Assembly (NCBI RefSeq): GCF_003634585.1
Contig: NZ_RBLG01000001.1
Coordinates: forward strand, 248,001-312,000
Reading direction: 5' to 3'
Length of the DNA stretch: 64,000 nucleotides
Source of the DNA: Gillisia mitskevichiae
GTDB lineage: Bacteria; Bacteroidota; Bacteroidia; Flavobacteriales; Flavobacteriaceae
Shown: positions 53,400 through 61,894 of the stretch, piece by piece
Numbering within the stretch: the first letter of the stretch is position 1
Layout of the letters: each line of letters starts with the position of its first letter
Translations under genes and position numbers: made by a program
The notes under the pieces: generated by a model
Seen by the model: only the letters and a program-made list of their open reading frames with translations
What the model was told of the DNA's origin: nothing
The model's database searches: none

Positions 53400-53852
53400 A
53401 TGAATAAGATTAGGATCACCAAACAATTTTCTTTTGAAACTGGACATGCGCTTTATGGCTATGACGGAAAATGCAAGAATGTTCACGGCCATAGTTATAA
53501 GTTAAGTGTTACCGTAATTGGTACGCCAATTACAGATACCAACAATGTAAAATATGGAATGGTGATAGATTTTAGCGACCTTAAGAAGATCGTAAAATCG
53601 GAGATCGTAGATAAGTTCGATCATGCTACTGTTTTCAATAAGAACACCCCACATATTGAACTTGCAAAAGAGTTGGAAAACAGAGATCATAGCGTGATCC
53701 TAGTAGAATATCAGCCAACCAGTGAGAATATGGTATTGGATTTTGCCGATAAGATCAAGAGCCAATTGCCCTCACAAATAGAGTTGTTCTCTTTAAAGTT
53801 ACAAGAAACAGATACCTCTTTTGCAGAGTGGTATGCAAGTGATAATTCTTAG
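53400..53852 (+). CDS. queD: 6-carboxytetrahydropterin synthase / 6-pyruvoyl-tetrahydropterin synthase family
   Basis: The 150-residue enzyme belongs to the QueD/PTPS family that works on dihydroneopterin triphosphate. It has the zinc His residues in FETGHALYG and NVHGHSYKL and the catalytic Cys just before (GKCKNVHG). The Glu in KLQETDTSFAEW binds the pterin. In bacteria this usually means queuosine synthesis. The ATG at 53400 is set by the promoter position. A repeat element follows immediately after the stop. Confidence 0.92.
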   Translation: MNKIRITKQFSFETGHALYGYDGKCKNVHGHSYKLSVTVIGTPITDTNNVKYGMVIDFSDLKKIVKSEIVDKFDHATVFNKNTPHIELAKELENRDHSVILVEYQPTSENMVLDFADKIKSQLPSQIELFSLKLQETDTSFAEWYASDNS

Positions 53853-53937
53853 GGCGCAACCTTGCAAAAAAGCAAGGTCGGGCTGTACGCTCTATCCCCG
53901 ATAAAGATCGGGGGATGCCGTTACCATCCCTTGCGCA
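53852..53937. repeat. structured intergenic element, family with core CGGGCTkTACGCT
   Basis: The outer ends GCGCAA (53854-53859) and TTGCGC (53931-53936) pair. Two hairpins lie inside: ACCTTGC/GCAAGGT (53859-53865, 53872-53878) and CCCCGAT/ATCGGGG (53896-53902, 53907-53913). The core CGGGCTGTACGCTCTATC at 53879-53896 is almost the same as 17719-17737. It starts right at the stop codon of queD. The two copies share the core, not the hairpins, as expected for an old dispersed family. Confidence 0.7.
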
Positions 53938-53990
53938 TTAATCCTGCTTCTTTCCTAAAATAGTTATATTTACACGTTCAAATACGAAAC

Positions 53991-54749
53991 ATGAATATTC
54001 CGGAAGGCAAAAAAATATACTTTTCAAGCGATAATCATTTAGGTGCTCCTACTCAAGAGGAAAGTAAACCTAGAGAAGCAAAGTTTGTAAAGTGGCTGGA
54101 CGAAATTAAAGAAGATGCTGCAGCAATATTTCTATTAGGAGATCTATTCGATTTCTGGTTCGAATATAAACATGTAGTACCAAAAGGCTTTGTTCGCACC
54201 TTAGGGAAACTTGCCGAAATAAGAGATAGTGGAATCCCCATTTACTTCTTTGTTGGGAATCATGATCTTTGGATGCACGATTATTTTGAGAAGGAGTTAA
54301 ATATACCTGTATATCATAAACCAAAGGAATTCGAATTCAATTCTAAAACCTTCTTAATTGGTCATGGTGATGGCTTAGGACCAGGCGATATTGGCTATAA
54401 AAGAATGAAAAAGGTCTTTACGAATCCACTTTCAAAATGGTTGTATAAATGGTTACATCCAGATATTGGGGTGCCTTTAGCGCAACATTTATCTGTAAAA
54501 AATAAATTGATCTCTGGAGAAGAAGATCAGCAATTTTTAGGCGAAGAAGGGGAATGGCTTATACAGTATTGCCGTAAAAAATTAGAGACTAAACACTTCG
54601 ATTATTTTCTGTTTGGTCACAGACATCTGCCTTTAGAAATTGAACTTTCAAACACCTCAACCTATATAAATACTGGGGATTGGATCAATTTTTATACCTA
54701 TGCAGAATTCGACGGAAAAGAAGTTTTACTAAAAACTTATAAACCTTAA
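53991..54749 (+). CDS. lpxH: UDP-2,3-diacylglucosamine diphosphatase
   Basis: The lipid A enzyme makes lipid X from UDP-diacylglucosamine. The 252 residues show the metallophosphoesterase set: SDNHLGAP, LLGDLFDFWFEY, VGNHDLWM, GHGDGLGPGD and FGHRHLPLE. The second segment is typical of LpxH. Its stop overlaps by four bases the end of the convergent small gene. Confidence 0.94.
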   Translation: MNIPEGKKIYFSSDNHLGAPTQEESKPREAKFVKWLDEIKEDAAAIFLLGDLFDFWFEYKHVVPKGFVRTLGKLAEIRDSGIPIYFFVGNHDLWMHDYFEKELNIPVYHKPKEFEFNSKTFLIGHGDGLGPGDIGYKRMKKVFTNPLSKWLYKWLHPDIGVPLAQHLSVKNKLISGEEDQQFLGEEGEWLIQYCRKKLETKHFDYFLFGHRHLPLEIELSNTSTYINTGDWINFYTYAEFDGKEVLLKTYKP

Positions 54750-55102
54750 TTTCTACCTAAGTCTTTTAAATAACTTTCAATTTGTAAGTGAAATAATGTG
54801 CCTTCCACAAGATCACAGATCTCATTTAGCTCTTGCTTATTCACAACGAAATCCATCTTTTTTAAAGGTGTTTTCAATAGTATTGTTCGGCAGTTGCTAG
54901 GATTTTCACAATTGGAACAAGCTTTATAAGGTTGTGCTATTCTAATATTTTCAGAGAATTCCCTAACTTCTTTTTCAGTTAAATAAAAGCCCATATCTTT
55001 AAAAACCAGTTGAATCCTATCGGTTTTAATCCTTACAATACTCTCTTTCCACTTAAAAGCGATTCCGAAATTATTATGATAAATAACATTTACATCCTCC
55101 AT
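54746..55102 (-). CDS. small cysteine-motif protein of unknown function
   Basis: The 118-residue soluble protein has a cluster CSNCENPSNC (C-x2-C-x5-C) in its middle, which could bind a metal. The rest is alpha/beta (DVNVIYHNNFGIAFKW and NELNEICDLVEGTLF). I do not recognise a family; a Bacteroidota DUF is likely. It overlaps the end of lpxH by four bases in convergent orientation and lies 64 bases after the end of recJ on the same strand. Confidence 0.8.
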   Translation of the reverse strand: MEDVNVIYHNNFGIAFKWKESIVRIKTDRIQLVFKDMGFYLTEKEVREFSENIRIAQPYKACSNCENPSNCRTILLKTPLKKMDFVVNKQELNEICDLVEGTLFHLQIESYLKDLGRN

Positions 55103-55166
55103 CTTTGAAACAATTTATTCAAAGATAAAATTATTATTTAAAATGAATCTAAATAACGGATGTTTT

Positions 55167-56861
55167 TTAAGACTTTATATCTCTCAGCTTTAACTGCAAA
55201 CTCACATTGCCCTGCCACTCATTCTCATCTATAGAATAAACTGCATCAAAAGATTGAGAACCACCAATAAGTTCTTTTTTAGGACCCAAATTAAATCCAA
55301 TTGCTCCAATCTGACGATTATTATTTCCTTGCTTTACAGCGCATTTCAAATGAAGATCGTCACCTCCCACACATTTTCCATATCCTGTGTCTTTTAAATT
55401 GGTACTTAAAAATACCGGCGACATATTTCCTGGACCATGAGGTTCAAATTGCTTTAATATTCTATGAAATTTTGGGGTAATATCTACTAATTTTATTTCA
55501 GCATCTATGGCGATCTCTGGCGTTAGCATATGTTTTTCTATACTTCCTGAAACCACTTCTTCAAACTTTTTCTTGAAATTAGCATATTGAGATTCAGCTA
55601 AAGTTAATCCAGCAGCATACATATGTCCTCCAAACTGCTCTATATGCTCAGTACAAGCTTCCAGAGCATTATAAACGTCAAAACCTTTAACAGATCTGGC
55701 CGAAGCCGCTAATTTATCTCCACTTTTGGTAAAAACTAAAGTTGGTCTATAATAAGTTTCGATCAATCTACTGGCTACGATCCCAATCACCCCTTTATGC
55801 CAGTTTTCTTGATAGACAACTGTTGTAAAACGCTCTTTTTCATCTAGATCCTCCACTTGTTGTAAGGCTTCAACAGTAATGCTTTTATCAGCATCACGAC
55901 GTTCAGAATTATAGGCTTCAATTTCCGATGCGAATCGCTTTGCTACTTCTATATCATCTTCCACTAACAAATTCACCGCATGCAAGCCATGTTTCATTCT
56001 CCCCGCGGCATTAATTCTTGGTGCCAAAATAAAAACAACATCAGTTATGTTAAGCGTTTCTTTTTTCACTTGCTCTAAGATCGCCTTAAATCCGGGTCTT
56101 GGAGCCACATTTATAACGTGAAGTCCGTGATAAGCTAAAACCCTATTTTCTCCAGTTATAGGCACAATATCTGCTCCTATTGCAGTTGCAACTAGATCTA
56201 AATAAGGCAATAAAATATCTATTGGGATGTTCTTTTTAATGTTCCAAGCTTGTAATAACTTAAATCCAACTCCGCAACCACAAAGCTCTTTATAAGGATA
56301 ATCGCAATCTTCTCTTTTTGGATCCAGAACTGCCACCGCTTTGGGAATTTCTGCTCCTGGCCGGTGATGATCACAGATAATGAAATCTATATTTTTTTCA
56401 GCTGCATAAGCCACTTTTTCTATAGCCTTGATTCCGCAGTCTAACGCAATGATAAGGGATATATCATTATCTGCCGCAAAATCGATTCCCATATAAGAAA
56501 CTCCATAACCCTCCGCATATCTGTCTGGGATATAAGAGACCACATTGGGATAAAAAGTCTTTAGATAAGAAGATACTAAAGCAACGCTAGTGGTTCCATC
56601 TACATCATAATCTCCAAAGACCATGATATTCTCCTCTTGCTCTATAGCTCGCTCTATTCGCTCTATAGCCTTATCCATGTCTTTCATTAAAAATGGATCA
56701 TGTAAATCTTCTAGAGAAGGTCTAAAGAATTTTTTAGCCTCCTCAAAAGTCTCTATCCCACGTTGTACAAGTAAAGAAGCTATGGGTATTTCTACTCCCA
56801 ATTTAGAAGCTAGCATACTAACAGTATCACGATTTGGTTTAGGTTTAAGCGTCCAGCGCAT
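55167..56861 (-). CDS. recJ: single-stranded-DNA-specific exonuclease RecJ
   Basis: The 5'-3' exonuclease acts in recombination and mismatch repair. The 564 residues contain the DHH motifs: MVFGDYDVDGTTSVAL, IALDCGIKAI, FIICDHHRPGAEIP, and the DHHA1 region with GIVASRLIETYYRPT and QFGGHMYAAGLTL. The C-terminal OB-like part follows. The length is normal. It is the third DNA-repair gene in this part of the window, near the uracil-DNA glycosylase. Confidence 0.95.
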   Translation of the reverse strand: MRWTLKPKPNRDTVSMLASKLGVEIPIASLLVQRGIETFEEAKKFFRPSLEDLHDPFLMKDMDKAIERIERAIEQEENIMVFGDYDVDGTTSVALVSSYLKTFYPNVVSYIPDRYAEGYGVSYMGIDFAADNDISLIIALDCGIKAIEKVAYAAEKNIDFIICDHHRPGAEIPKAVAVLDPKREDCDYPYKELCGCGVGFKLLQAWNIKKNIPIDILLPYLDLVATAIGADIVPITGENRVLAYHGLHVINVAPRPGFKAILEQVKKETLNITDVVFILAPRINAAGRMKHGLHAVNLLVEDDIEVAKRFASEIEAYNSERRDADKSITVEALQQVEDLDEKERFTTVVYQENWHKGVIGIVASRLIETYYRPTLVFTKSGDKLAASARSVKGFDVYNALEACTEHIEQFGGHMYAAGLTLAESQYANFKKKFEEVVSGSIEKHMLTPEIAIDAEIKLVDITPKFHRILKQFEPHGPGNMSPVFLSTNLKDTGYGKCVGGDDLHLKCAVKQGNNNRQIGAIGFNLGPKKELIGGSQSFDAVYSIDENEWQGNVSLQLKLRDIKS

Positions 56862-56954
56862 ATATATTAAGATTGAAAACTGATTATAAATGTATAGTGA
56901 TTCATTTTAATGTCGCTTTAGCACATCCATATTTAATTTAAGATGTAAAAAAGC

Positions 56955-57524
56955 TTAATTTAAAATTGAAGCGATCTTTTCCTGAAGCATTGGCACCACA
57001 GCATCTTCAAACCAAGGATTTTTAATTCTCCAAAATCTGTTTACAGGCGAAGGATGGGGCAAAGGCCAGAATTTAGGAAGATACTTCTTAAAGTCGGCTA
57101 CTTTTTCTGTAAGCTTCGTCTTTTCCTGAGGCAAATAATAATTAGACGCATAAGAGCCTATTAAAATTATAAGTTCCAAATTATTTAATTCTGAAAATAC
57201 CTGTTCGTGCCAGAGGGGGGCACATTCTTTTCGAGGCGGCATATCCCCCGTTTTTGCTTTACCGGGATAACAAAATCCCATTGGTAAGATAGCAAAATTT
57301 GAAGTATTGTAAAAAGTACTTTCATTTACTCCTAACCATTCTCTAAGCTTTTTACCGCTTTGGTCGTCCCAAGCAATTCCAGATTCATGCACAACTCTAC
57401 CTGGAGCCTGACTTATTAATAAAATCTTAGAATCTTTAGAAGCTTCAATAATTGGTCTAGCGCCCTGAGGCAGATTATTTACACAAAATTCACACTGCCT
57501 AATGGTAGCTAATAGATGTTCCAT
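56955..57524 (-). CDS. 4Fe-4S uracil-DNA glycosylase family protein
   Basis: The 189-residue protein has the family motifs SQAPGRVVHESGIAWDD and HPSPVNRFW. The four Cys are at 11, 14, 85 and 101, giving C-x2-C-x70-C-x15-C, the spacing of family 4 (iron-sulfur) uracil-DNA glycosylases. This protein removes uracil from DNA. The Asp/Glu after the first motif differs in detail from standard family 4, so a variant specificity is possible. It is directly adjacent to rsmI. Confidence 0.9.
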   Translation of the reverse strand: MEHLLATIRQCEFCVNNLPQGARPIIEASKDSKILLISQAPGRVVHESGIAWDDQSGKKLREWLGVNESTFYNTSNFAILPMGFCYPGKAKTGDMPPRKECAPLWHEQVFSELNNLELIILIGSYASNYYLPQEKTKLTEKVADFKKYLPKFWPLPHPSPVNRFWRIKNPWFEDAVVPMLQEKIASILN

Positions 57525-58196
57525 TTATGCTTTCCCATTAACCACGATTACAATTTCGCCCTTCGGTGGTTTATTCGTATAATATTCCAACACTTCTTTT
57601 GCTGTTCCTCTAATGGTTTCTTCATGAAGCTTAGTGATCTCTCTAGAAACTGAAACCAGTCTATCTTCCCCGAAATATTCTATAAAGCCAGCAAGTGTTT
57701 TTAATAATTTATGCGGAGACTCATAAAAAATTATGGTTCTGGTTTCTTCCGCCAAAATTTTAAAACGTGTTTGGCGTCCTTTTTTTGGAGGTAAGAAGCC
57801 TTCAAAAACAAATTTATCATTCGGAAAACCACTATTTACCAATGCAGGCACAAATGCTGTGGCACCTGGTAAACAATCTACCTCTACTCCTTCCTTTACA
57901 CATTCCCGAGTCAATAGAAACCCTGGATCACTAATGGCAGGAGTTCCTGCATCACTTATTAAAGCGAAAGTTTCTCCGTTTTTAATTCTCCTAACAATAT
58001 TTTCCACCGTTCTATGCTCATTATGCATATGATGGCTTTGCATGGGTGTATTAATTTCGAAGTGTTTCAGCAATTTTCCACTGGTACGTGTATCTTCAGC
58101 AAGAATATAATCTACCTCTTTTAAGACACGAATTGCCCTAAGAGTGATATCTTCCAGATTACCAATAGGTGTTGGTACCAAATATAGTTTTGACAT
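57525..58196 (-). CDS. rsmI: 16S rRNA (cytidine-1402-2'-O)-methyltransferase
   Basis: The 223-residue SAM enzyme methylates C1402 of 16S rRNA. It begins LYLVPTPIGNLEDITLRAI and has LAEDTRTSGKLLKHF, ISDAGTPAISDPG and FYESPHKLLKTL, all specific to RsmI. The SAM site of the tetrapyrrole-methylase fold is intact. Its ends touch the glycosylase gene, so they form an operon. Confidence 0.96.
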   Translation of the reverse strand: MSKLYLVPTPIGNLEDITLRAIRVLKEVDYILAEDTRTSGKLLKHFEINTPMQSHHMHNEHRTVENIVRRIKNGETFALISDAGTPAISDPGFLLTRECVKEGVEVDCLPGATAFVPALVNSGFPNDKFVFEGFLPPKKGRQTRFKILAEETRTIIFYESPHKLLKTLAGFIEYFGEDRLVSVSREITKLHEETIRGTAKEVLEYYTNKPPKGEIVIVVNGKA

Positions 58197-58224
58197 AATT
58201 AAGTGAACTTAATCTCTGGAAGAT

Positions 58225-58983
58225 CTAGTGATTGAATTTATTCTCTACAAGGGCCATAAATCGCTCTTCATACTCTTCTTTTCCAGCCCAGTTCTTATAA
58301 TCTGGTTTTACGACTTGCTGAATAAATTTATGTGCATCGTCTAGATTATCGAAAGTGTTTAATTGCGAGATCACTCGGTTATAGTCGTTCGTATGTCCAT
58401 CAAATAAGTGTTTAATAAACGACAAACGTTCATTAAGTCCTATATTGATCCCTTTTTTAAGTCGGTCGTTTAGAGATCTAGGCTTATCTTTATCCTGTTT
58501 TTTAACAGGCTCGAAACTTGGAAGATTATCATAATCTACCCCAATATCTCTAAAATCACTTTTTTTAAATTCAGAAGAATTCTCGGGTAATTTCCCATTG
58601 CTGCTTGGAGCAATAATACCCTCAACCATACTATCTACATGCTCTGTCTCTGGAGGCATCTGGGCAACAATATCCTTTATCATTTCAGTATTAAGCTCGG
58701 TAATAGCTTCAGAACTATTATATTCTGTTCCATCTGGCAAGTACTCATCTTTTTCAGGCTCTACTGCTACTTTTTGAATAGTTTCCTCTTTTTTCTCCGC
58801 AATAGAAGTACTTGGTGTTTCTTCCCATCTAGACAAATTGTCTTCTGTAAAAGACATAATGGTCAATTTCTCATAAAGCTCCTTTGCCATTTGCTTTAAT
58901 TGCGTAGTAGAAGATCCGGAAGTATTGTTAAGTATAGTGTTTGCTAAGTTTTTTAATTCAGATTCCAATTTCTTTTTCATCAC
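58225..58983 (-). CDS. conserved hypothetical protein, possibly coiled-coil
   Basis: The 252-residue protein has a helical N-terminus (KKLESELKNLANTILN), a long low-complexity acidic middle (about residues 55-165), and a globular helical C-terminal third (NIGLNERLSFIKHLFDGHTN and HKFIQQVVKPDYKNWAG). There is no signal or membrane segment. I do not recognise the family; it seems to be Bacteroidota-specific. It lies 28 bases upstream of rsmI and may be transcribed with it. The double ATG makes the exact start uncertain. Confidence 0.8.
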   Translation of the reverse strand: MMKKKLESELKNLANTILNNTSGSSTTQLKQMAKELYEKLTIMSFTEDNLSRWEETPSTSIAEKKEETIQKVAVEPEKDEYLPDGTEYNSSEAITELNTEMIKDIVAQMPPETEHVDSMVEGIIAPSSNGKLPENSSEFKKSDFRDIGVDYDNLPSFEPVKKQDKDKPRSLNDRLKKGINIGLNERLSFIKHLFDGHTNDYNRVISQLNTFDNLDDAHKFIQQVVKPDYKNWAGKEEYEERFMALVENKFNH

Positions 58984-59119
58984 AAGTATTATTTTTATTT
59001 AGAAGATATAGACTATAAAGTGCAATAATGCTACCAACTTTAATTTATCTTAGCTTCCATAAGTATTAATTGGTTTACAAATTTACTTTAACCTACATCC
59101 ACCTCGGTTGTATTTTTAA

Positions 59120-59127
59120 TAAATTTG
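59120..59127 (+). promoter_or_regulatory. tdk promoter -7 element
   Basis: TAAATTTG fits TAnnTTTG and ends 54 bases before the tdk ATG. No -33 element at the usual spacing was found. Confidence 0.5.
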
Positions 59128-59181
59128 TTTCAACTTTATGCCGATTAGGTACAAATCCTAAACTGCACTGAAAATTACAAA

Positions 59182-59823
59182 ATGTTTCTCGAAAATACAG
59201 TAAATCACAAGGAGCAATTTGGCTGGATAGAAGTTATCTGTGGATCTATGTTTTCTGGTAAAACAGAAGAATTGATTCGCCGACTTAAAAGGGCCACGTT
59301 TGCAAAACAAAAGGTAGAGATCTTTAAACCTGCCATAGATAAACGATACCATGAAGAGATGGTAGTGTCTCACGATGCTAATGAAATTAGGTCTACACCG
59401 GTTCCCTCTGCAGCAAATATTCGCATTTTAGCCGATGGTTGTGATGTAGTTGGAATAGATGAAGCCCAATTTTTTGATGATGAGATAGTGACTGTTTGTA
59501 ACGATCTCGCTAATAGTGGAATTCGCGTAATTGTAGCTGGCTTGGACATGGATTTTAAAGGGAATCCATTTGGACCCATGCCAAATCTTATGGCCACCGC
59601 AGAATATGTAACCAAGGTTCACGCGGTATGCACAAGAACTGGTAATCTTGCTCAATTTAGCTATAGAAAAGCTGTTAATGATGATCTAGTGTTTTTAGGA
59701 GAAAATGAAGAGTACGAACCTTTAAGTAGAGCTGCTTATTTTAAGGCAATGCTTAAAGAAAGGGTTAAACATTATTCTGTAAAAGATGCAGAAACTGTAG
59801 AGCCGGGAAAAACATCCACTTAA
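59182..59823 (+). CDS. tdk: thymidine kinase (type II)
   Basis: The enzyme phosphorylates thymidine in pyrimidine salvage. The 213 residues have Walker [24 protein letters not shown] and the C-terminal lasso region. In the zinc site only one of four canonical Cys is kept: Cys150, then Thr153, Ser182 and Ala185 replace the others. The kinase should still fold but without the structural zinc. It overlaps alr by one base (TAATG). Confidence 0.93.
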   Translation: MFLENTVNHKEQFGWIEVICGSMFSGKTEELIRRLKRATFAKQKVEIFKPAIDKRYHEEMVVSHDANEIRSTPVPSAANIRILADGCDVVGIDEAQFFDDEIVTVCNDLANSGIRVIVAGLDMDFKGNPFGPMPNLMATAEYVTKVHAVCTRTGNLAQFSYRKAVNDDLVFLGENEEYEPLSRAAYFKAMLKERVKHYSVKDAETVEPGKTST

Positions 59824-60929
59824 TGTCTACTGTTCATGAAACCACTCTAGAGATCGATCTGAAAGCTCTGGAACATAATTACAAATTCCTGAGATCTAAA
59901 CTCGCAAAAGATGTAGAGTTAATGGGTGTTGTAAAGGCTTTTGGATATGGAAGTGAATCTTCTGAGGTTGCTAAAAAAATGAGTGAACTAGGAGTGGGCT
60001 ATTTTGCAGTTGCCTATACTAAAGAAGGCGTTTCTCTTAGAGATGACGGTATTACTGAATCTATTTTAGTGCTGCACCCACAATCTATAAATTTTCAAGA
60101 AATTATAGAACGATGTTTGGAACCTAGCATTTATAGTGAGTACGTACTTAGAGAATTTATTAAAACTGCTGAAAAACTTGGTCAGAAGGATTATCCAATT
60201 CATTTAAAATTAAATACTGGCCTTAACAGACTTGGATTTATAGAAAACGAATTGGAAACGATCTTCGATTATCTAAATAAAACATCTTCAGTAAAAGTAA
60301 AGTCTATATTTTCCCACTTAGCAGCAAGTGAAGATTGGAGAGAACGCGAATTTACGTTGCAACAATTAGGGAAATTCAGGAAAATGGCATTCAAATTATT
60401 TGAAAACTTGAAATATAGGCCTCTATTACATATAAGTAACACTTCAGCAATAATTAATTACCCAGAAGCCGCTTTTGATATGGTGAGAAGTGGTATTGGT
60501 CTTTATGGGTTTGGAAATGATGAAAAGATCAATAAAAATCTAAAACCAATTGGCACGCTTAAAACTATTATTTCTCAAATCCATCATTTAGCAGCAGGAG
60601 AAAGTGTAGGCTATAATAGAGCTTTTACTGCAATAGAAAAAACCAAGACCGCTACCTTACCAATTGGCCATGCAGATGGTATTAACAGGCAATACGGTAA
60701 TGGAAGAGGTGGAGTTTATATTAAAGATCAATACGCTCCAATTATTGGAAATGTGTGCATGGATATGATAATGATTGATATTACTGGAATAGAATGTGAA
60801 GAAGGGGATGAAGTGATTCTTTTTGGCGGCCCTCAACATGCAACCAAATTCGCAACAAGCGGGAACACCATTTCTTACGAGTTAATTACAGGGATCTCAC
60901 AGCGGGTTAAGAGGCATATTATAAAATAA
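59823..60929 (+). CDS. alr: alanine racemase
   Basis: The PLP enzyme supplies D-alanine for the cell wall. The 368-residue protein has the PLP Lys in GVVKAFGYGS near residue 38, the catalytic Tyr in VGYNRAF, and the GHADGINRQYGNG and NVCMDMIMIDIT motifs. In the first motif Phe-Gly replaces the usual Asn-Ala after Lys-Ala, a variant common in Bacteroidota as I recall it. It starts with one base shared with tdk, suggesting coupling. Confidence 0.95.
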   Translation: MSTVHETTLEIDLKALEHNYKFLRSKLAKDVELMGVVKAFGYGSESSEVAKKMSELGVGYFAVAYTKEGVSLRDDGITESILVLHPQSINFQEIIERCLEPSIYSEYVLREFIKTAEKLGQKDYPIHLKLNTGLNRLGFIENELETIFDYLNKTSSVKVKSIFSHLAASEDWREREFTLQQLGKFRKMAFKLFENLKYRPLLHISNTSAIINYPEAAFDMVRSGIGLYGFGNDEKINKNLKPIGTLKTIISQIHHLAAGESVGYNRAFTAIEKTKTATLPIGHADGINRQYGNGRGGVYIKDQYAPIIGNVCMDMIMIDITGIECEEGDEVILFGGPQHATKFATSGNTISYELITGISQRVKRHIIK

Positions 60930-60990
60930 AAAACATTTTATTATGGATTTTATGTAAATTGGGTTCCAACTAACAAATAATTCAAAAAAA

Positions 60991-61416
60991 ATGGGATTCT
61001 TCAAAGATTTTAAAACGTTCCTAATGAAAGGGGACATTATTGCCTTAGCTACTGCCGTAGTAATTGGTGCAGCTTTCAATAAGATAATTTCATCTGTTGT
61101 AGCAGATATTATTATGCCTATTATTGGTGTAATCACTGGAGGTACAGATTTCTCACAAAAATTCGTTGCATTAGATGGAGAGAATTACGATACTTTAGAA
61201 GCCGCTCAAGCTGCAGAAGCTGCAGTTCTTACCTATGGAAATTTAATTCAGGCAATTATCTATTTCATCATAGTGGGACTTATCCTGTTTGTGGTGCTTC
61301 GTGCTTACGAAAAAACTAAAAAGAAAGAAGTAGCAGCACCAGAGGCTCCAAAAGGTCCTACCCAAGAAGAGTTACTTATAGAGATTAGAGACGAATTAAA
61401 AAAGCAAAATTCTTAA
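60991..61416 (+). CDS. mscL: large-conductance mechanosensitive channel
   Basis: This 141-residue inner-membrane channel protects against osmotic downshock. It has the N-terminal signature [20 protein letters not shown] and first helix, a periplasmic loop, the second helix ([19 protein letters not shown]) and a cytoplasmic amphipathic C-terminal helix with [15 protein letters not shown]. The length is normal. It lies two bases before the next small gene. Confidence 0.96.
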   Translation: MGFFKDFKTFLMKGDIIALATAVVIGAAFNKIISSVVADIIMPIIGVITGGTDFSQKFVALDGENYDTLEAAQAAEAAVLTYGNLIQAIIYFIIVGLILFVVLRAYEKTKKKEVAAPEAPKGPTQEELLIEIRDELKKQNS

Positions 61417-61417
61417 A

Positions 61418-61666
61418 TTGAAAAACATCTATCTTTATTATACAACAATCCTATTGCCCTTTGCAATAATCTTGTTCTTGATGAGAATGCATTATATAGA
61501 TTCTTGGAGCTTTATTATCTTCATGATATTTTACTCCTTAATTTATAGAACATATATAGATGGATTAAGACTTGTAAGTAAAGGGGTTATTGACAAAGCC
61601 GATATCTGGAAAATGTTTTATAATGGTAGAAGGTTTCAAAATTTCAAGGAATTATATTTTAAATAA
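61418..61666 (+). CDS. small two-helix membrane protein of unknown function
   Basis: The 82-residue product has two hydrophobic segments (about residues 6-22 and 29-46) and a basic cytoplasmic tail. A TTG at 61418 is the likely start, one base after the mscL stop, so it is co-translated. The family is unknown; similar small proteins accompany mscL in related genomes as I recall it, but the role is open. A terminator follows. Confidence 0.6.
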   Translation: MKNIYLYYTTILLPFAIILFLMRMHYIDSWSFIIFMIFYSLIYRTYIDGLRLVSKGVIDKADIWKMFYNGRRFQNFKELYFK

Positions 61667-61707
61667 GACGTAGCTCGATCACCGCTACATTATATATTCT
61701 AAACCTA

Positions 61708-61736
61708 AACCCTTCACAATGTGAAGGGTTCTTTTT
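61708..61736 (+). terminator. rho-independent terminator
   Basis: Arms AACCCTTCAC (61708-61717) and GTGAAGGGTT (61721-61730) pair perfectly around a three-base loop, followed by a T tract. It ends the mscL transcript. Confidence 0.85.
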
Positions 61737-61820
61737 TTAACTAAAATTAAAAATGTGTTTAATTCCGCAGAAACCTATTAAATTAATGGTTTCAAATTAT
61801 CCAGATATTTTTTTGTACAA

Positions 61821-61828
61821 TACATTTG
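61821..61828 (+). promoter_or_regulatory. asd promoter -7 element
   Basis: TACATTTG fits TAnnTTTG and lies 67 bases before the asd ATG. No -33 element at good spacing was found. Confidence 0.45.
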
Positions 61829-61894
61829 TATCGATTATTAAAAATATTATTTAGAAGATCTAGACCTCTTCCTAATTCATTTATATAAAAAAGC

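Noticed and set aside
53852-53937. Integron attC-like site
   Set aside because: Outer ends pair and the element is structured, but the RYYYAAC/GTTRRRY core pair of attC sites and any integrase are absent.
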